A model generated the notes under the pieces. The model was not told where the DNA came from. It was given only the letters and a program-made list of their open reading frames with translations, and ran no database searches. From contig NZ_JAGJCB010000019.1 in assembly GCF_017814435.1 (NCBI RefSeq), forward strand, positions 1-64,000: 64,000 bases of DNA, given 5' to 3'. Both the position numbers and the translations under genes were made by a program. Of this stretch, positions 43,331-53,366 are shown one piece after another (position 1 is the first letter of the stretch; every line of letters begins with the position of its first letter). The DNA comes from Mariniflexile gromovii. Lineage in GTDB: Bacteria; Bacteroidota; Bacteroidia; Flavobacteriales; Flavobacteriaceae.

Positions 43331-44332
43331 ATGGGAAAAATCTCAGCAGCTATAACCGCTGTTGGTGCTTATGTGCCAGAATACGTATTAACCAATCAAA
43401 TTCTTGAAACATTGGTTGATACAAATGATGAATGGATAACTTCCAGAACAGGAATAAAAGAGCGTCGAATTCTCAAAGACGAAGGTAAAGGAACATCTTA
43501 CCTAGCTATTAAAGCTGCTCAAGACCTCATCAATAAAAAGGGAATAGACCCTAAAACTATAGAACTTGTTATTGTTGCAACTGCTACTCCAGATATGAAA
43601 GCGGCTTCAACAGCGTCTTTTACAGCATCTGAAATAGGTGCAACCAATGCCTTTTCATTTGATATGGATGCTGCATGCTCTAGTTTTTTATACGGTATGT
43701 CGGTTGCTGCTAGTTATATAGAATCTGGCCGTTACAAAAATGTATTATTAATTGGAGCAGATAAAATGTCTTCAATAATAAATTATAAAGATAGAGCTAC
43801 TTGTATTATTTTTGGTGACGGAGCGGGTGCCGTTTTGTTTGAACCTAATGAAGAAGGTTTAGGACTTAAAGACGAATACCTAAGAAGTGATGGTACTGGT
43901 AGAGAGTTTTTACAAGCTACTTACGGAGGCTCTTCATATTCGTTAACTGCAGAAATTTTGGAGAAAGGCGGTCAATATGCTTTTCAAGAAGGAAGAACTG
44001 TATTTAAAAATGCAGTTTTCAACATGGCAGATGCTGCGGTTAAAATATTAGAACGTAATAATTTAACAAAAGATAATGTAGATTGGTTGGCAGCACATCA
44101 AGCAAATAAGCGTATTATTGATGCTACCGCACAACGCATTGAATTAGAAGAAGAAAAAGTGATGATTAATATTCATAAATATGGTAATACTACTTCGGCT
44201 ACGTTACCGTTATTATTAAATGACTACGAATCACAACTGAAAAAAGGAGATAATATAATTTTTGCCGCTTTTGGAGGCGGATTTAATTGGGGCGCCATTT
44301 ATTTAAAATGGGCATATAATTCAAAAAACTAA
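43331..44332 (+). CDS. fabH: 3-oxoacyl-ACP synthase III
   Basis: 333 residues from the ATG at 43331; the frame is open 51 bases upstream. Cys116 is in DMDAACSSFLYGM, a His in DWLAAHQANKRII and Asn in IHKYGNTTSATLP, the FabH triad. TNDEWITSRTGIKERR is the usual N-terminal motif. It starts fatty acid synthesis from acetyl-CoA or a branched acyl-CoA. Neighbouring accB and accC fit a housekeeping role, unlike darB in the pigment cluster. Confidence 0.95.
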   Translation: MGKISAAITAVGAYVPEYVLTNQILETLVDTNDEWITSRTGIKERRILKDEGKGTSYLAIKAAQDLINKKGIDPKTIELVIVATATPDMKAASTASFTASEIGATNAFSFDMDAACSSFLYGMSVAASYIESGRYKNVLLIGADKMSSIINYKDRATCIIFGDGAGAVLFEPNEEGLGLKDEYLRSDGTGREFLQATYGGSSYSLTAEILEKGGQYAFQEGRTVFKNAVFNMADAAVKILERNNLTKDNVDWLAAHQANKRIIDATAQRIELEEEKVMINIHKYGNTTSATLPLLLNDYESQLKKGDNIIFAAFGGGFNWGAIYLKWAYNSKN

Positions 44333-44355
44333 CCACTAACTAATTAGTAAAGATT

Positions 44356-44832
44356 ATGGATATTAAAGAAATTCAAAACTTAATCAAGTTTGTTGCCAAA
44401 TCAGGGGCAAGTGAGGTTAAATTAGAGATGGATGATATTAAAATCACCATTAAAACAGGATCAGATCCAGAAACAACAGCGGTACATTATGCACCAGTAG
44501 CGCCACAAATGCCACAAGTGCAAGCAGCACCAGTTGCTGAAGCCCAACCAGTTGCAAAAGCAGCAGCACCTGCAGCTGAAGAAAATTCAAAATTAATTAC
44601 CATCAAATCACCAATTATTGGAACTTTCTATAGAAAACCTTCACCAGATAAGCCATTATTTGTTGAGGTTGGACAAACCATTGCGGAAGGCGATGTGCTT
44701 TGTATTATAGAAGCTATGAAACTTTTCAATGAAATTGAATCTGAAGTTTCAGGAAAAGTTGTTAAGATTTTAGTTGACGATTCTTCTCCAGTAGAATTCG
44801 ACCAACCATTATTTTTGGTAGACCCATCATAA
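44356..44832 (+). CDS. accB: biotin carboxyl carrier protein of acetyl-CoA carboxylase
   Basis: 158 residues. The biotinyl Lys122 is in CIIEAMKLFNEIESE, and the C-terminal domain (80-158) is the biotinyl fold. A Pro/Ala-rich linker (about residues 45-75) joins it to the N-terminal helix. It pairs with accC at 44919. Confidence 0.96.
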   Translation: MDIKEIQNLIKFVAKSGASEVKLEMDDIKITIKTGSDPETTAVHYAPVAPQMPQVQAAPVAEAQPVAKAAAPAAEENSKLITIKSPIIGTFYRKPSPDKPLFVEVGQTIAEGDVLCIIEAMKLFNEIESEVSGKVVKILVDDSSPVEFDQPLFLVDPS

Positions 44833-44839
44833 CCTATTA

Positions 44840-44905
44840 AAAATTCCAATACACAAATCTCAAAATCCAATATTTGGAATTTGGCGATTGGAATTTGTAA
44901 TTTTT
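44840..44905. repeat. imperfect inverted repeat between accB and accC
   Basis: AAAATTCCAAT near 44841 and ATTGGAATTT near 44888 face one another around an inner pair TCCAATATTTGGA. The whole gap is thus one extended dyad. It lies inside the accB-accC operon, where it could tune relative expression, or it is a dispersed flavobacterial repeat. Confidence 0.5.
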
Positions 44906-44918
44906 AATTCAAAAAGTT

Positions 44919-46271
44919 ATGTTTAAAAAAATATTGATTGCCAATAGAGGAGAAATAGCATTACGTGTTATTAGAACCTGTAAAGAAATGGGTATTAAAA
45001 CAGTAGCAGTTTACTCAACTGCCGATGCGGAAAGCTTACACGTTAAGTTTGCCGATGAAGCTGTATGTATAGGACCCCCATCAAGTGCGCTTTCTTATTT
45101 AAAAATGTCTAACATTATATCGGCTGCAGAAATTACAAATGCAGATGCGATACATCCAGGTTACGGATTTTTATCTGAAAACGCTAAATTTTCAAAAATT
45201 TGTGAAGAGCACGGAATAAAATTTATTGGTGCATCTCCAGAAATGATTGATAGAATGGGCGACAAAGCCAATGCCAAAGCAACCATGAAAGCTGCCGGCG
45301 TACCATGTGTACCAGGTAGTGAAGGTGTTATAAAATCTTTTGAAGAGTGTGAAAAAATAGCTAAGGAAACGGGCTATCCTGTTATGCTTAAAGCTTCTGC
45401 CGGTGGTGGAGGTAAAGGGATGCGCGGGGTTTTTAAACCGGAAAATCTTAGAGATGCTTGGGATTCTGCACGTCAAGAAAGTAAAGCTGCTTTTGGAAAC
45501 GACGATATGTACATGGAAAAACTTATTGAAGAACCACGACATATTGAAATTCAAATTGTAGGTGATTCTACAGGAAAAGCATGTCATTTATCTGAAAGAG
45601 ATTGCTCTGTTCAACGTCGCCATCAAAAGTTAACTGAAGAAACTCCTTCGCCATTTATGACCGATGAACTTCGTGAAAAAATGGGGAAAGCCGCTGTAAA
45701 AGCTGCTGAATACATTAAGTACGAAGGTGCAGGAACCATCGAGTTTTTGGTAGATAAGCACCGTAATTTCTACTTTATGGAGATGAATACCCGTATTCAA
45801 GTAGAGCACCCTATTACAGAGCAGGTTATCGATTTCGATTTAATTCGTGAACAAATATTAGTGGCTGCAGGGGTGCCAATTTCAGGTAAAAACTATTTAC
45901 CTAAATTACATTCCATCGAGTGTCGTATCAATGCTGAAGATCCTTTTAACGGCTTCCGTCCGTCACCAGGAACCATTACAACGTTACACGCTCCAGGAGG
46001 TCATGGAGTGCGTTTAGATACACACGTGTACGCAGGTTACACCATTCCGCCAAATTACGATTCTATGATTGCTAAGTTGATTACAACGGCGCAAACCAGA
46101 GAAGAAGCCATCAATAAAATGAAGCGTGCTTTAGATGAATTCGTCATTGAAGGGGTAAAAACAACCATTCCTTTCCACAGACAATTGATGGACCATCCAG
46201 ATTATTTAGCTGGAAATTACACCACCAAGTTTATGGAAGATTTTGTTATGCAAAAACCCGTAGAAGAATAA
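44919..46271 (+). CDS. accC: biotin carboxylase subunit of acetyl-CoA carboxylase
   Basis: 450 residues, the usual length. [20 protein letters not shown] opens it, the ATP-grasp loop is [13 protein letters not shown], and [20 protein letters not shown] and [13 protein letters not shown] complete the active site. It carboxylates biotin on AccB in the first step of fatty acid synthesis. A strong terminator follows. Confidence 0.97.
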   Translation: MFKKILIANRGEIALRVIRTCKEMGIKTVAVYSTADAESLHVKFADEAVCIGPPSSALSYLKMSNIISAAEITNADAIHPGYGFLSENAKFSKICEEHGIKFIGASPEMIDRMGDKANAKATMKAAGVPCVPGSEGVIKSFEECEKIAKETGYPVMLKASAGGGGKGMRGVFKPENLRDAWDSARQESKAAFGNDDMYMEKLIEEPRHIEIQIVGDSTGKACHLSERDCSVQRRHQKLTEETPSPFMTDELREKMGKAAVKAAEYIKYEGAGTIEFLVDKHRNFYFMEMNTRIQVEHPITEQVIDFDLIREQILVAAGVPISGKNYLPKLHSIECRINAEDPFNGFRPSPGTITTLHAPGGHGVRLDTHVYAGYTIPPNYDSMIAKLITTAQTREEAINKMKRALDEFVIEGVKTTIPFHRQLMDHPDYLAGNYTTKFMEDFVMQKPVEE

Positions 46272-46280
46272 TAAATAAAG

Positions 46281-46310
46281 ACTCCGAAAGCAATTTCGGA
46301 GTTTTTTTTT
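46281..46310 (+). terminator. rho-independent terminator after accC
   Basis: ACTCCGAAA-GCAA-TTTCGGAGT is a perfect 9-bp stem with a 4-base loop, followed by a T run. It starts 10 bases after the accC stop. Confidence 0.88.
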
Positions 46311-46510
46311 GGTGTTCCTTTTGCTTTTTTTAGGGAAAAGCAAAAGTCAGGCTGTACACTATATCTTTTGGTTTTGTCTTTCCTGCGAAGGCTGGAATCC
46401 ATTATTTGAAAACAATATCTATCCTCAAGCTAGTTTCAGTTACATAAAAAACCAAAAGGATGCCGCTTCCATCCTTAACACAACAACCTAACAGCAAATT
46501 CACTATTTTT

Positions 46511-46538
46511 ACCAACAACCAACAACCAACAACCAACA
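46511..46538 (+). repeat. heptanucleotide tandem repeat before oxidoreductase gene
   Basis: ACCAACA is repeated four times in a row, with a partial fifth copy. It ends 13 bases before the ATG at 46552, in the leader or promoter-RBS spacing. Repeat number is likely to vary by slippage. Confidence 0.75.
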
Positions 46539-46551
46539 ACAGCCAACCCAC

Positions 46552-47664
46552 ATGAACCTATCCTATTGGGAAATAAAATCATGGTTTACCAACATAGATG
46601 TTACTATAGTGGGAAGTGGTATTGTGGGTTTAAGTTGTGCCTTACATTTAAAAGAACAGCATCCAAAAGCTAAAATTTTAGTATTGGAAAAAGGCATGTT
46701 GCCACAAGGTGCTAGCACCAAAAATGCTGGATTCGCCTGTTTTGGAAGTTTAAGCGAAATACTGGAAGATTTAAAATCGCATGCCGAGGAGGACGTTTTC
46801 AATCTAGTAAAAAAACGCGTGAAGGGATTGCAGCTACTAAGGGAAACCTTAGGCGATCAAGCTATAAACTATAAAAACTATGGGGGTTATGAATTGTTTC
46901 TTCAAGAAGATGATTTATTAGAAACCTGTCTCTCCCAAAAGGAATACGTTAACAATTTATTGCAGCCCATATTTAAAAAAGAGGTTTTCAGCACCAAACC
47001 CAATAGTTTTCATTTTAAAAACATTAAAGAGCCCTATATATTCAATCCGTTTGAAGGACAAATAGATACGGGTAGTTTGATGGAGGCATTGTTGCAAAAG
47101 GTTCAATCAAAAGGTATAAAAATATTAAACAATATAGCTGTTGAAAGTTTTTTAGAAGATAACCATTCAGTAAAAGTAAAGACAAGTTCACACGAATTTT
47201 CAACCTCAAAATTATGTATCGCTACCAACGGATTTGCATCACAACTTATCAATGAAGCTGTAAAACCGGCCCGGGCACAGGTTTTAATTACCAAACCTAT
47301 TAATAACCTTCATATTAAAGGCACCTTTCATTTAGATAAAGGGTATTATTATTTCAGAAATATAGATAACCGGATTTTGTTTGGAGGCGGTAGAAACCTT
47401 GATTTTAAAGGGGAAACAACAACCGAATTTGCCCAAACCGAATTAATTCAAAACACCTTAGAAAATATTTTAAAAACTGTAATTTTGCCAAAAATTCCTT
47501 TTGAAATTGAACACAGGTGGAGCGGTATTATGGGTTTAGGAAATACAAAAAACACTATTGTAAAACCACTGGGCAATAACGTATATTGCGGCGTAAAACT
47601 TGGTGGCATGGGAATAGCCATAGGGAGTTTGGTAGGACAAGAGTTAGCACAATTAATAGCATAG
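46552..47664 (+). CDS. FAD-dependent oxidoreductase, DAO family
   Basis: 370 residues. VTIVGSGIVGLSCALHLKEQ is the FAD-binding motif (from residue 18), followed by ASTKNAGFACFGS, typical of the D-amino acid oxidase/ThiO/glycine oxidase family. The C-terminus LGGMGIAIGSLVGQELAQ closes the FAD site. The substrate cannot be told. Its single-base gap to mtgA suggests co-transcription. Confidence 0.85.
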   Translation: MNLSYWEIKSWFTNIDVTIVGSGIVGLSCALHLKEQHPKAKILVLEKGMLPQGASTKNAGFACFGSLSEILEDLKSHAEEDVFNLVKKRVKGLQLLRETLGDQAINYKNYGGYELFLQEDDLLETCLSQKEYVNNLLQPIFKKEVFSTKPNSFHFKNIKEPYIFNPFEGQIDTGSLMEALLQKVQSKGIKILNNIAVESFLEDNHSVKVKTSSHEFSTSKLCIATNGFASQLINEAVKPARAQVLITKPINNLHIKGTFHLDKGYYYFRNIDNRILFGGGRNLDFKGETTTEFAQTELIQNTLENILKTVILPKIPFEIEHRWSGIMGLGNTKNTIVKPLGNNVYCGVKLGGMGIAIGSLVGQELAQLIA

Positions 47665-47665
47665 T

Positions 47666-48349
47666 ATGATTAGCAAATTATTTAGATTTTTATTTAAAAT
47701 TCTCCTTTGGTTTTTTGCCATTTCCATTGGCTTAGTAATTATATATAAATGGGTACCCGTGCCCGTTACACCACTCATGGTCATACGCACTATTGAGCAG
47801 AAAATAGATGGCAAAGACATTGTTTGGAAACACGATTGGGAATCTATCGATAACATTTCAAAAAACTTGCAATTGGCTGTTATTTGTAGTGAAGATCAAA
47901 ACTTTTTAAACCATCATGGTTTTGATATGAAAGCCATTGAAAAAGCCATTGAATTTAACAAAAAAGGCAAACGCACTAGAGGTGCCAGTACCATAAGCCA
48001 ACAAACGGCAAAAAATGTGTTTTTATGGCCGCATCGCAGTTGGTTGCGTAAAGGTTTGGAAGCCTATTTTACGTTTTTAATAGAGCTAATTTGGTCTAAA
48101 GAACGCATTATGGAAGTCTATTTAAACAGTATTGAAATGGGTAACGGCGTTTATGGTGCCGAAGCTGCTGCCCAACATTGGTTTAAAAGACCCGCTGCCA
48201 ATTTGCGGCAACAAGAAGCTGCTGCCATTGCTGCCATTTTACCGAGTCCGTTACGATACAGGGCAAGTCCTGCTACCAATTACATACAAAGAAGAAAGAA
48301 CTGGATAACCCAACAAATGCGCTTTTTTGGGCCTTTAAACTATGATTAA
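47666..48349 (+). CDS. mtgA: monofunctional peptidoglycan transglycosylase
   Basis: 227 residues with an N-terminal membrane anchor (LLWFFAISIGLVIIYKW). The glycosyltransferase 51 domain shows the catalytic Glu in AVICSEDQNFLNHHGFD, then RGASTISQQTAKNVFLWP and ERIMEVYLNSIEMGNGVYG. There is no transpeptidase domain, hence monofunctional. It polymerises lipid II into glycan strands. Confidence 0.93.
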   Translation: MISKLFRFLFKILLWFFAISIGLVIIYKWVPVPVTPLMVIRTIEQKIDGKDIVWKHDWESIDNISKNLQLAVICSEDQNFLNHHGFDMKAIEKAIEFNKKGKRTRGASTISQQTAKNVFLWPHRSWLRKGLEAYFTFLIELIWSKERIMEVYLNSIEMGNGVYGAEAAAQHWFKRPAANLRQQEAAAIAAILPSPLRYRASPATNYIQRRKNWITQQMRFFGPLNYD

Positions 48350-48361
48350 ATCAAGTTTCAA

Positions 48362-48391
48362 AGTTACAGAGTTTCAAAGTTACAAAGTTCT
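48362..48391 (+). repeat. short direct repeat GTTTCAAAGTTACA
   Basis: AGTTTCAAAGTTACA is repeated twice in succession, each copy followed by AGAG or AAGT. It lies between mtgA and the GreA/GreB-like gene and may be a remnant of a flavobacterial dispersed repeat. Confidence 0.45.
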
Positions 48392-48414
48392 AAAATAGAT
48401 AAATTCTATAATCC

Positions 48415-48876
48415 ATGATTTCGACTTTAAAAATTAAAGTAGCGTTATATAAGCAATGTGTAGATTTTGTTGAAAGTAGGTTTGATATCATTCAAAATAC
48501 CATAACCGAAATTCAAGAATCTCTAACATCTGAAACCAAAAGTAGTGCTGGCGACAAGCATGAAACGGGTAGAGCCATGCTACAGTTAGAACGCGAAAAA
48601 GCAGGAAATCAGTTGGCAGAAATTCAAAAAATTAAGGAAAATTTATCGAAAATAAACAGTTCCAATACCACAGAGTTTATTGGTTTAGGAAGTGTGGTTT
48701 ACACCAATAAAAGCAACTATTTTATAGCCATAAGTGCCGGTGAATTGAAGGTTGAAAGCGAATTGTTTTATGCTATTTCTCCTAACACCCCTGTTGGGCA
48801 ATTGCTAATAGGTAAAACGGTTGGAGAAGAGGTTGTTTTTCGGGAACAGCCATTTAAGATTGAAAAGGTGTTTTAG
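48415..48876 (+). CDS. GreA/GreB-like C-terminal domain protein
   Basis: 153 residues. The N-terminal 75 residues are helical with coiled-coil character (ALYKQCVDFVESRFDIIQNT). The C-terminal half, LGSVVYTNKSNYFIAISAGE and TPVGQLLIGKTVGEEV, follows the GreA/GreB FKBP-like domain. The acidic tip of Gre factors is not evident, so it may be an RNA polymerase secondary channel binder with another role. Its end overlaps the convergent ABC gene by 23 bases. Confidence 0.7.
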   Translation: MISTLKIKVALYKQCVDFVESRFDIIQNTITEIQESLTSETKSSAGDKHETGRAMLQLEREKAGNQLAEIQKIKENLSKINSSNTTEFIGLGSVVYTNKSNYFIAISAGELKVESELFYAISPNTPVGQLLIGKTVGEEVVFREQPFKIEKVF

Positions 48877-49792
48877 GTTGTTTTAAAACCGAAAGACAAA
48901 TCAACAACCCTTTTTTTAAGTGTTCTTTATGCTCCAAAAGCACTGTTTCACCATCTAATTCTGCCTCAATCAAATAATAATTTCCTTTATAATAAGAACT
49001 TTTAACAATGGCTTTTAAATTAGAATTTTCAACCACTTTTAATTGATTGGCATACACCATGCCGTAGTTTTCAATGTTGTTGAATTCATCAAAAAAAGAC
49101 GCTATCAATTCATTTTTAGGGCTTTTATAAAGTTCTTGTGGGGTGCCTTTTGCCATAATTTTGGCGTCGTGCAAGACCATCATATGGTCTGAAAAGGAAA
49201 GCACATCATCTTTATCATGGGTGGCGACTATACACGTGATATTTTTATCCTTTAGATATTTGAATAAACTACGGCGTAACGATTGCTTTTTAAAATTATC
49301 AATATGGCTAAACGGTTCGTCCAACAATAAAACCTCGGGTTGTTTAGCAATGGCCCTGGCAATGGCAACACGTTGTTTTTGGCCGCCACTTAATTCTTTT
49401 ACTTTAATATTTGCATAAGGCCTTAATTCTATAACGTCTAAAAGTTCTTCAATACGAGCTTGCTTTTCTTCAGGATAAAAGTTAGAAAGGTACGCGCCAA
49501 TATTTTCAGCAACGGTAATAAAAGGCATCAAATCGAATTCTTGCGCTACATATTTCATGTATTTTGGGCCAACAATTAAGTTGTGCTTCGGACCTAAAAT
49601 TTCGGTGTCGTTCCAAAATATGTGGCCTTCATTTAAATCGTAAGTACCGTAAAGTAATTTTAAAAGGGTGCTTTTCCCCGAGCCGCTTTCACCAATTATA
49701 GAGAAGTGTTCACCTGTTTTAACAGAAAAACTAATAGCCTTTAAAATAGGTTGTTTTTTATATTGAAAAGTGAGGTTATTTACTTGTAGCAT
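48854..49792 (-). CDS. ABC transporter ATP-binding protein
   Basis: 312 residues. Walker A is IGESGSGKSTLLKLL (residues about 35-49), the signature is LSGGQKQR, Walker B is VLLLDEPFSHID, and the switch His is in IVATHDKDD. The C-terminal 70 residues add a regulatory-like domain, as in PotA-type ATPases. No permease lies next to it. It ends in convergent overlap with the GreA/GreB-like gene. Confidence 0.88.
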   Translation of the reverse strand: MLQVNNLTFQYKKQPILKAISFSVKTGEHFSIIGESGSGKSTLLKLLYGTYDLNEGHIFWNDTEILGPKHNLIVGPKYMKYVAQEFDLMPFITVAENIGAYLSNFYPEEKQARIEELLDVIELRPYANIKVKELSGGQKQRVAIARAIAKQPEVLLLDEPFSHIDNFKKQSLRRSLFKYLKDKNITCIVATHDKDDVLSFSDHMMVLHDAKIMAKGTPQELYKSPKNELIASFFDEFNNIENYGMVYANQLKVVENSNLKAIVKSSYYKGNYYLIEAELDGETVLLEHKEHLKKGLLICLSVLKQPKTPFQS

Positions 49793-49804
49793 TGACTTTT
49801 TTGT

Positions 49805-49864
49805 TGTCTCCTCGAGCGCAGTCGAGAGGTCTTGAATTAGTTTTCGACTGCGCTCGAACAGACA
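49805..49864. repeat. inverted repeat TCGAGCGCAGTCGA
   Basis: TCGAGCGCAGTCGA (49812-49825) faces its exact complement TCGACTGCGCTCGA (49844-49857), with outer TGTCT/AGACA arms. It lies between two minus-strand genes, so it may be a terminator for the prolyl oligopeptidase gene. The GAGCGCAGTCGA word is a common dispersed repeat in Flavobacteriaceae and is related to 6996-7130. Confidence 0.7.
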
Positions 49865-50083
49865 AAATTATGATTTTTATTTTAAAGCATCTTGTTGTAT
49901 GAGACCTTTCAGGTTTTTTATGAAAGGTCTGTTAAAGTTATTTATAAAGAGAATAATAGGAAACCAAAATCCCTTGAAAGAGATGTTTATTTGTAACATA
50001 CCTTCTTTTTGTTTGCTCGATCACTGTTACTATGGTTAAAAGTTCTAAGTTCAATTAATTCTTAATTCGTAAATCGTAATTCG

Positions 50084-52135
50084 TCAATCATTTGGCAATT
50101 CTTCAAACCCCATGTTGAATAATGTAAACCCAAAAATATCTGCATACTGTTCAATCGTTTTATTTACTGGAGTTCCTGCACCATGCCCCGCATCGGTTTC
50201 AATTCTAATTAAAGTTGGGTTTGTGCCTGTTTGCTTGCTTTGTAATTCGGCTGCAAACTTGAAGCTATGTGCAGGTACTACGCGGTCATCATGGTCGCCC
50301 GTGGTTATTAAAGTTGCAGGATATGCAACACCAGCTTTTACATTGTGCACTGGTGAATATGCTTTTAAATATTCAAACATGTCTTTAGAGTCTTCGGCAG
50401 TTCCATAATCATAAGCCCAACCTGCTCCAGCTGTAAAGGTATGGTAGCGCAACATATCCAGAACACCAACTTGTGGGATGGCTACTTTTGCTAAATTGGG
50501 GCGCTGTGTCATAACAGCTCCAACTAATAAACCGCCGTTAGAGCCACCTCTTAACGCCAAATAGTTTGATGCCGTATAATTTTCTTTAAATAAGTATTCC
50601 GCAGCAGCTATAAAATCGTCAAATACGTTTTGCTTTTTCATTTTAATGCCTGCATCGTGCCATTTCCTGCCATATTCGCCACCACCACGTAAATTTGGAA
50701 TGGCCAAAATACCGCCTTGTTCCATCCAGACAACGTTGGCAATACTAAATGCAGGTGTTAAACTAATGTTGAAACCACCATAACCGTAAAGAATGGTTGG
50801 GTTTTTTCCATCAAGCTTTAAACCTTTTTTATGTGTGATGATCATGGGGATTTTTGTCCCATCTTTTGAAGTGTAAAATACCTGATTGCTTTCGTAGGCA
50901 TCACTATTAAAATCAATTTCAGGCTTCCAATATAATACGGTTTCACCCGTTTTGGGGCTAAATTCATAAATGTTTGAAGGCGTATTGTAATTGGTAAACG
51001 CATAATATAAAACGTCATCTTCCTTTTTGCCACTAAACCCAGAAGCGGTTCCTAAACCAGGAAGGTCAATTTCTTTAATAAGATTGCCTTGGTAATCGAA
51101 TTGTTTTACTTTAGAAATGGCATCTACCATGTAATTTGCAAAGAAATAACCACCGCCTTTGGATGGACTTAAAACAAACTCGGTTTCGGGAATTACATCT
51201 ACCCAATGTTCAGGTGTTGGATTTGATGCATCAACCGATACTATTTTTTTGTTCGGGGCATTTAAGTTGGTTACTATAAACAGTTTGCTGCCTTCATTTT
51301 CAATGATATAAGAATCGCTATCCGTGTGATTTAAAATCGTAATTAACGGGCTGTTTTTGGCAGATAAATCTTTTATAAACAATTTGTTGCCCGATGTAGA
51401 AATACGTGGTGTGAGGATTAAATACCGATGATCTTCCGTAACATGGGCATAAATGTATCTGTGTTTTTCTTCAGGGTTCCCACCGTAGATTAGACGGTCT
51501 TCTTTTTGAGGTGTTCCCAGCTTATGGTAAAATACTTTATGTTGGTCGGTTTTAGCTGAGAGCTCACTCCCGTTTGGTTTATCGTAACTAGAATAATAAA
51601 ATCCTTCATTTTTATACCAAGAAATCTGGCTGAATTTTATATCAATTAAGGCGTCTTCAATTTGTTCTTTAGTTTCCGTATTTAAAATAATCACTTTTCG
51701 CCAATCGCTGCCACCTTCCGAAATGGAATATGCTAATAAACTACCATCTTTTGAAAAACTTAAAGTATCTAATGAAGTTGTGCCTTTTTCTGAAAATGTA
51801 TTCGGATTTAAAAACACTTCATCTTTACCATTTTCTTTTTTTCTGTAAACGACATTTTGATTTTGTAAGCCATCGTTTTTAAAGAAATAGGTGTAGTTGC
51901 CTTCAGTAAAAGGTGCACCAACTTTCTCGTAATTCCACAGTTTACTAAGGCGTTTTTTCAAATAATCTATATAAGGAATTTGTTTTAAATAGTTTGAAGT
52001 ACATACATTTTGTGCCTTAACCCATGCTTCTGTTTCTTTACTACGGTCATCTTCCAACCATCTGTAGGGGTCTTTTAAAGCGGTTCCAAAATAGGTTTCA
52101 ACCGTATCAACTTTTTTTGTAACAGGGTATTTCAC
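50084..52135 (-). CDS. prolyl oligopeptidase (S9A family)
   Basis: 683 residues. The C-terminal alpha/beta hydrolase domain has Ser532 in [14 protein letters not shown], Asp616/617 in GDHDDRVVP and His651 in TDAGHGAG. The N-terminal half is the seven-bladed propeller, starting DPYRWLEDD. No signal peptide precedes it, so it appears cytosolic, whereas many family members in this group are exported. It cleaves short peptides after proline. Confidence 0.93.
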   Translation of the reverse strand: MKYPVTKKVDTVETYFGTALKDPYRWLEDDRSKETEAWVKAQNVCTSNYLKQIPYIDYLKKRLSKLWNYEKVGAPFTEGNYTYFFKNDGLQNQNVVYRKKENGKDEVFLNPNTFSEKGTTSLDTLSFSKDGSLLAYSISEGGSDWRKVIILNTETKEQIEDALIDIKFSQISWYKNEGFYYSSYDKPNGSELSAKTDQHKVFYHKLGTPQKEDRLIYGGNPEEKHRYIYAHVTEDHRYLILTPRISTSGNKLFIKDLSAKNSPLITILNHTDSDSYIIENEGSKLFIVTNLNAPNKKIVSVDASNPTPEHWVDVIPETEFVLSPSKGGGYFFANYMVDAISKVKQFDYQGNLIKEIDLPGLGTASGFSGKKEDDVLYYAFTNYNTPSNIYEFSPKTGETVLYWKPEIDFNSDAYESNQVFYTSKDGTKIPMIITHKKGLKLDGKNPTILYGYGGFNISLTPAFSIANVVWMEQGGILAIPNLRGGGEYGRKWHDAGIKMKKQNVFDDFIAAAEYLFKENYTASNYLALRGGSNGGLLVGAVMTQRPNLAKVAIPQVGVLDMLRYHTFTAGAGWAYDYGTAEDSKDMFEYLKAYSPVHNVKAGVAYPATLITTGDHDDRVVPAHSFKFAAELQSKQTGTNPTLIRIETDAGHGAGTPVNKTIEQYADIFGFTLFNMGFEELPND

Positions 52136-52255
52136 TTGTATTATATTATTATTCGAAAATTCAATTTACAATATATTAATGTGATAAATACTAAAATAAT
52201 TTTTGATTGAAATTTTATTATGAATGATTTTATTTCAAAAATAATCAAAAAGAAA

Positions 52256-52285
52256 AAAGCTTCTATACCTAAATACAGAAGCTTT
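52256..52285 (-). terminator. terminator downstream of asd
   Basis: AAAGCTTCT and AGAAGCTTT form a 9-bp stem around 12 bases. On the minus strand it is followed by T-rich DNA. It lies 22 bases beyond the asd stop. Confidence 0.75.
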
Positions 52286-52306
52286 ATATATAAGGTTTAG
52301 CAAAAA

Positions 52307-53296
52307 CTATACTAAGTTATTTGCAATTAAATATTCACTAATTTGAATGGCGTTGGTTGCAGCACCTTTACGTAAATTATCGGCAACAATCCACATGTTT
52401 AAGGTGTTTGGTTGCGATTCATCCCTACGTAAACGACCTACAAAAACCTCATCTTTATCGTGTGCAAACATAGGCATTGGATAACTATTTGTTGCTGTGT
52501 TATCTTGTAAAACTACCCCAGGAGTTTCGCTTAATATTTGTCTAACTTCAGCCAAATCAAAATCGTTTTCAAACTGAACATTTACAGCTTCTGAATGTCC
52601 GCCAGAAGTAGGAACACGCACCGCCGTAGCAGTTACCGAAAATGATTTATCGTTAAATATTTTTTGAGGCTCTCTAGCCAGTTTCATTTCTTCTTTGGTG
52701 TAACCGTTTTCTAAAAACACATCACAATGAGGCAATACGTTTCTGTTAATTGGGTAAGGGTATGCCATATCGCCTTCAATACCGGCCATTTCGTTTTCTA
52801 ATTGTTTTACAGCTTTTACGCCAGTACCAGAAACCGATTGGTAAGTAGAAACCACCACACGCTTCATTTTATATTTTTTATGAAGCCCAGATAAAGCCAA
52901 TACCATTTGAATGGTTGAGCAGTTTGGGTTTGCAATAATTTTATCGTCTTTAGTCAATTCGTTTGCGTTGATTTCTGGAACTACCAATTTTTTAGTAGGA
53001 TCCATTCTCCAAGCCGAAGAATTATCAACCACCGTTGTACCAGCTTCTGCAAATTTTGGCGCCCACTCTAAAGAGGTATCACCACCTGCCGAGAAAATAG
53101 CGATTTGTGGTTTTGCAGCCACAGCATCGGCTAAACCAATTACGGTATATTCTTTATTGTTATATGTTAATTTTTTTCCAACCGAACGTTCGGATGCTAC
53201 TAAAAGCAATTCAGTTACGGGAAAATTACGTTCTGCAAGAACCTTCAACATCACTTCGCCTACCATACCAGTGGCACCAACAACAGCTACTTTCAT
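52307..53296 (-). CDS. asd: aspartate-semialdehyde dehydrogenase
   Basis: 329 residues. NADP-binding VGATGMVGEVMLKVL is at the N-terminus, and the catalytic Cys126 is in IANPNCSTIQMV. The His of the active site is in TSGGHSEAV. It makes aspartate semialdehyde for lysine, threonine, methionine and diaminopimelate. Confidence 0.96.
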   Translation of the reverse strand: MKVAVVGATGMVGEVMLKVLAERNFPVTELLLVASERSVGKKLTYNNKEYTVIGLADAVAAKPQIAIFSAGGDTSLEWAPKFAEAGTTVVDNSSAWRMDPTKKLVVPEINANELTKDDKIIANPNCSTIQMVLALSGLHKKYKMKRVVVSTYQSVSGTGVKAVKQLENEMAGIEGDMAYPYPINRNVLPHCDVFLENGYTKEEMKLAREPQKIFNDKSFSVTATAVRVPTSGGHSEAVNVQFENDFDLAEVRQILSETPGVVLQDNTATNSYPMPMFAHDKDEVFVGRLRRDESQPNTLNMWIVADNLRKGAATNAIQISEYLIANNLV

Positions 53297-53332
53297 TTTA
53301 ATTTAGTTTAAAGTTTCAATAATTTTACGGGG

Positions 53333-53366
53333 CAAAACTAATTAATAATTCTATTTTAAACCCAAA
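53333..53366 (-). promoter_or_regulatory. -7/-33 promoter for asd
   Basis: On the minus strand TAGTTTTG (53340-53333) is a -7 box, and TTTG (53366-53363) 22 bases upstream may be the -33. Initial transcribed sequence is CCCCGTAAAA. The 18-base stretch is nearly repeated at 58692-58709. Confidence 0.45.

Noticed and set aside
45192-45587. 131-residue minus-strand frame inside accC
   Set aside because: Mirror of a highly conserved gene; Phe/Thr/Cys-rich translation.
46309-46491. 60-residue frame after the accC terminator
   Set aside because: Includes the terminator T run and dispersed repeat-like sequence, with no start signal.
48415-48876. 3-oxoacyl-ACP synthase label for this small protein
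   Set aside because: The sequence has no ketosynthase motifs; the C-terminal half instead fits a GreA/GreB-type domain.
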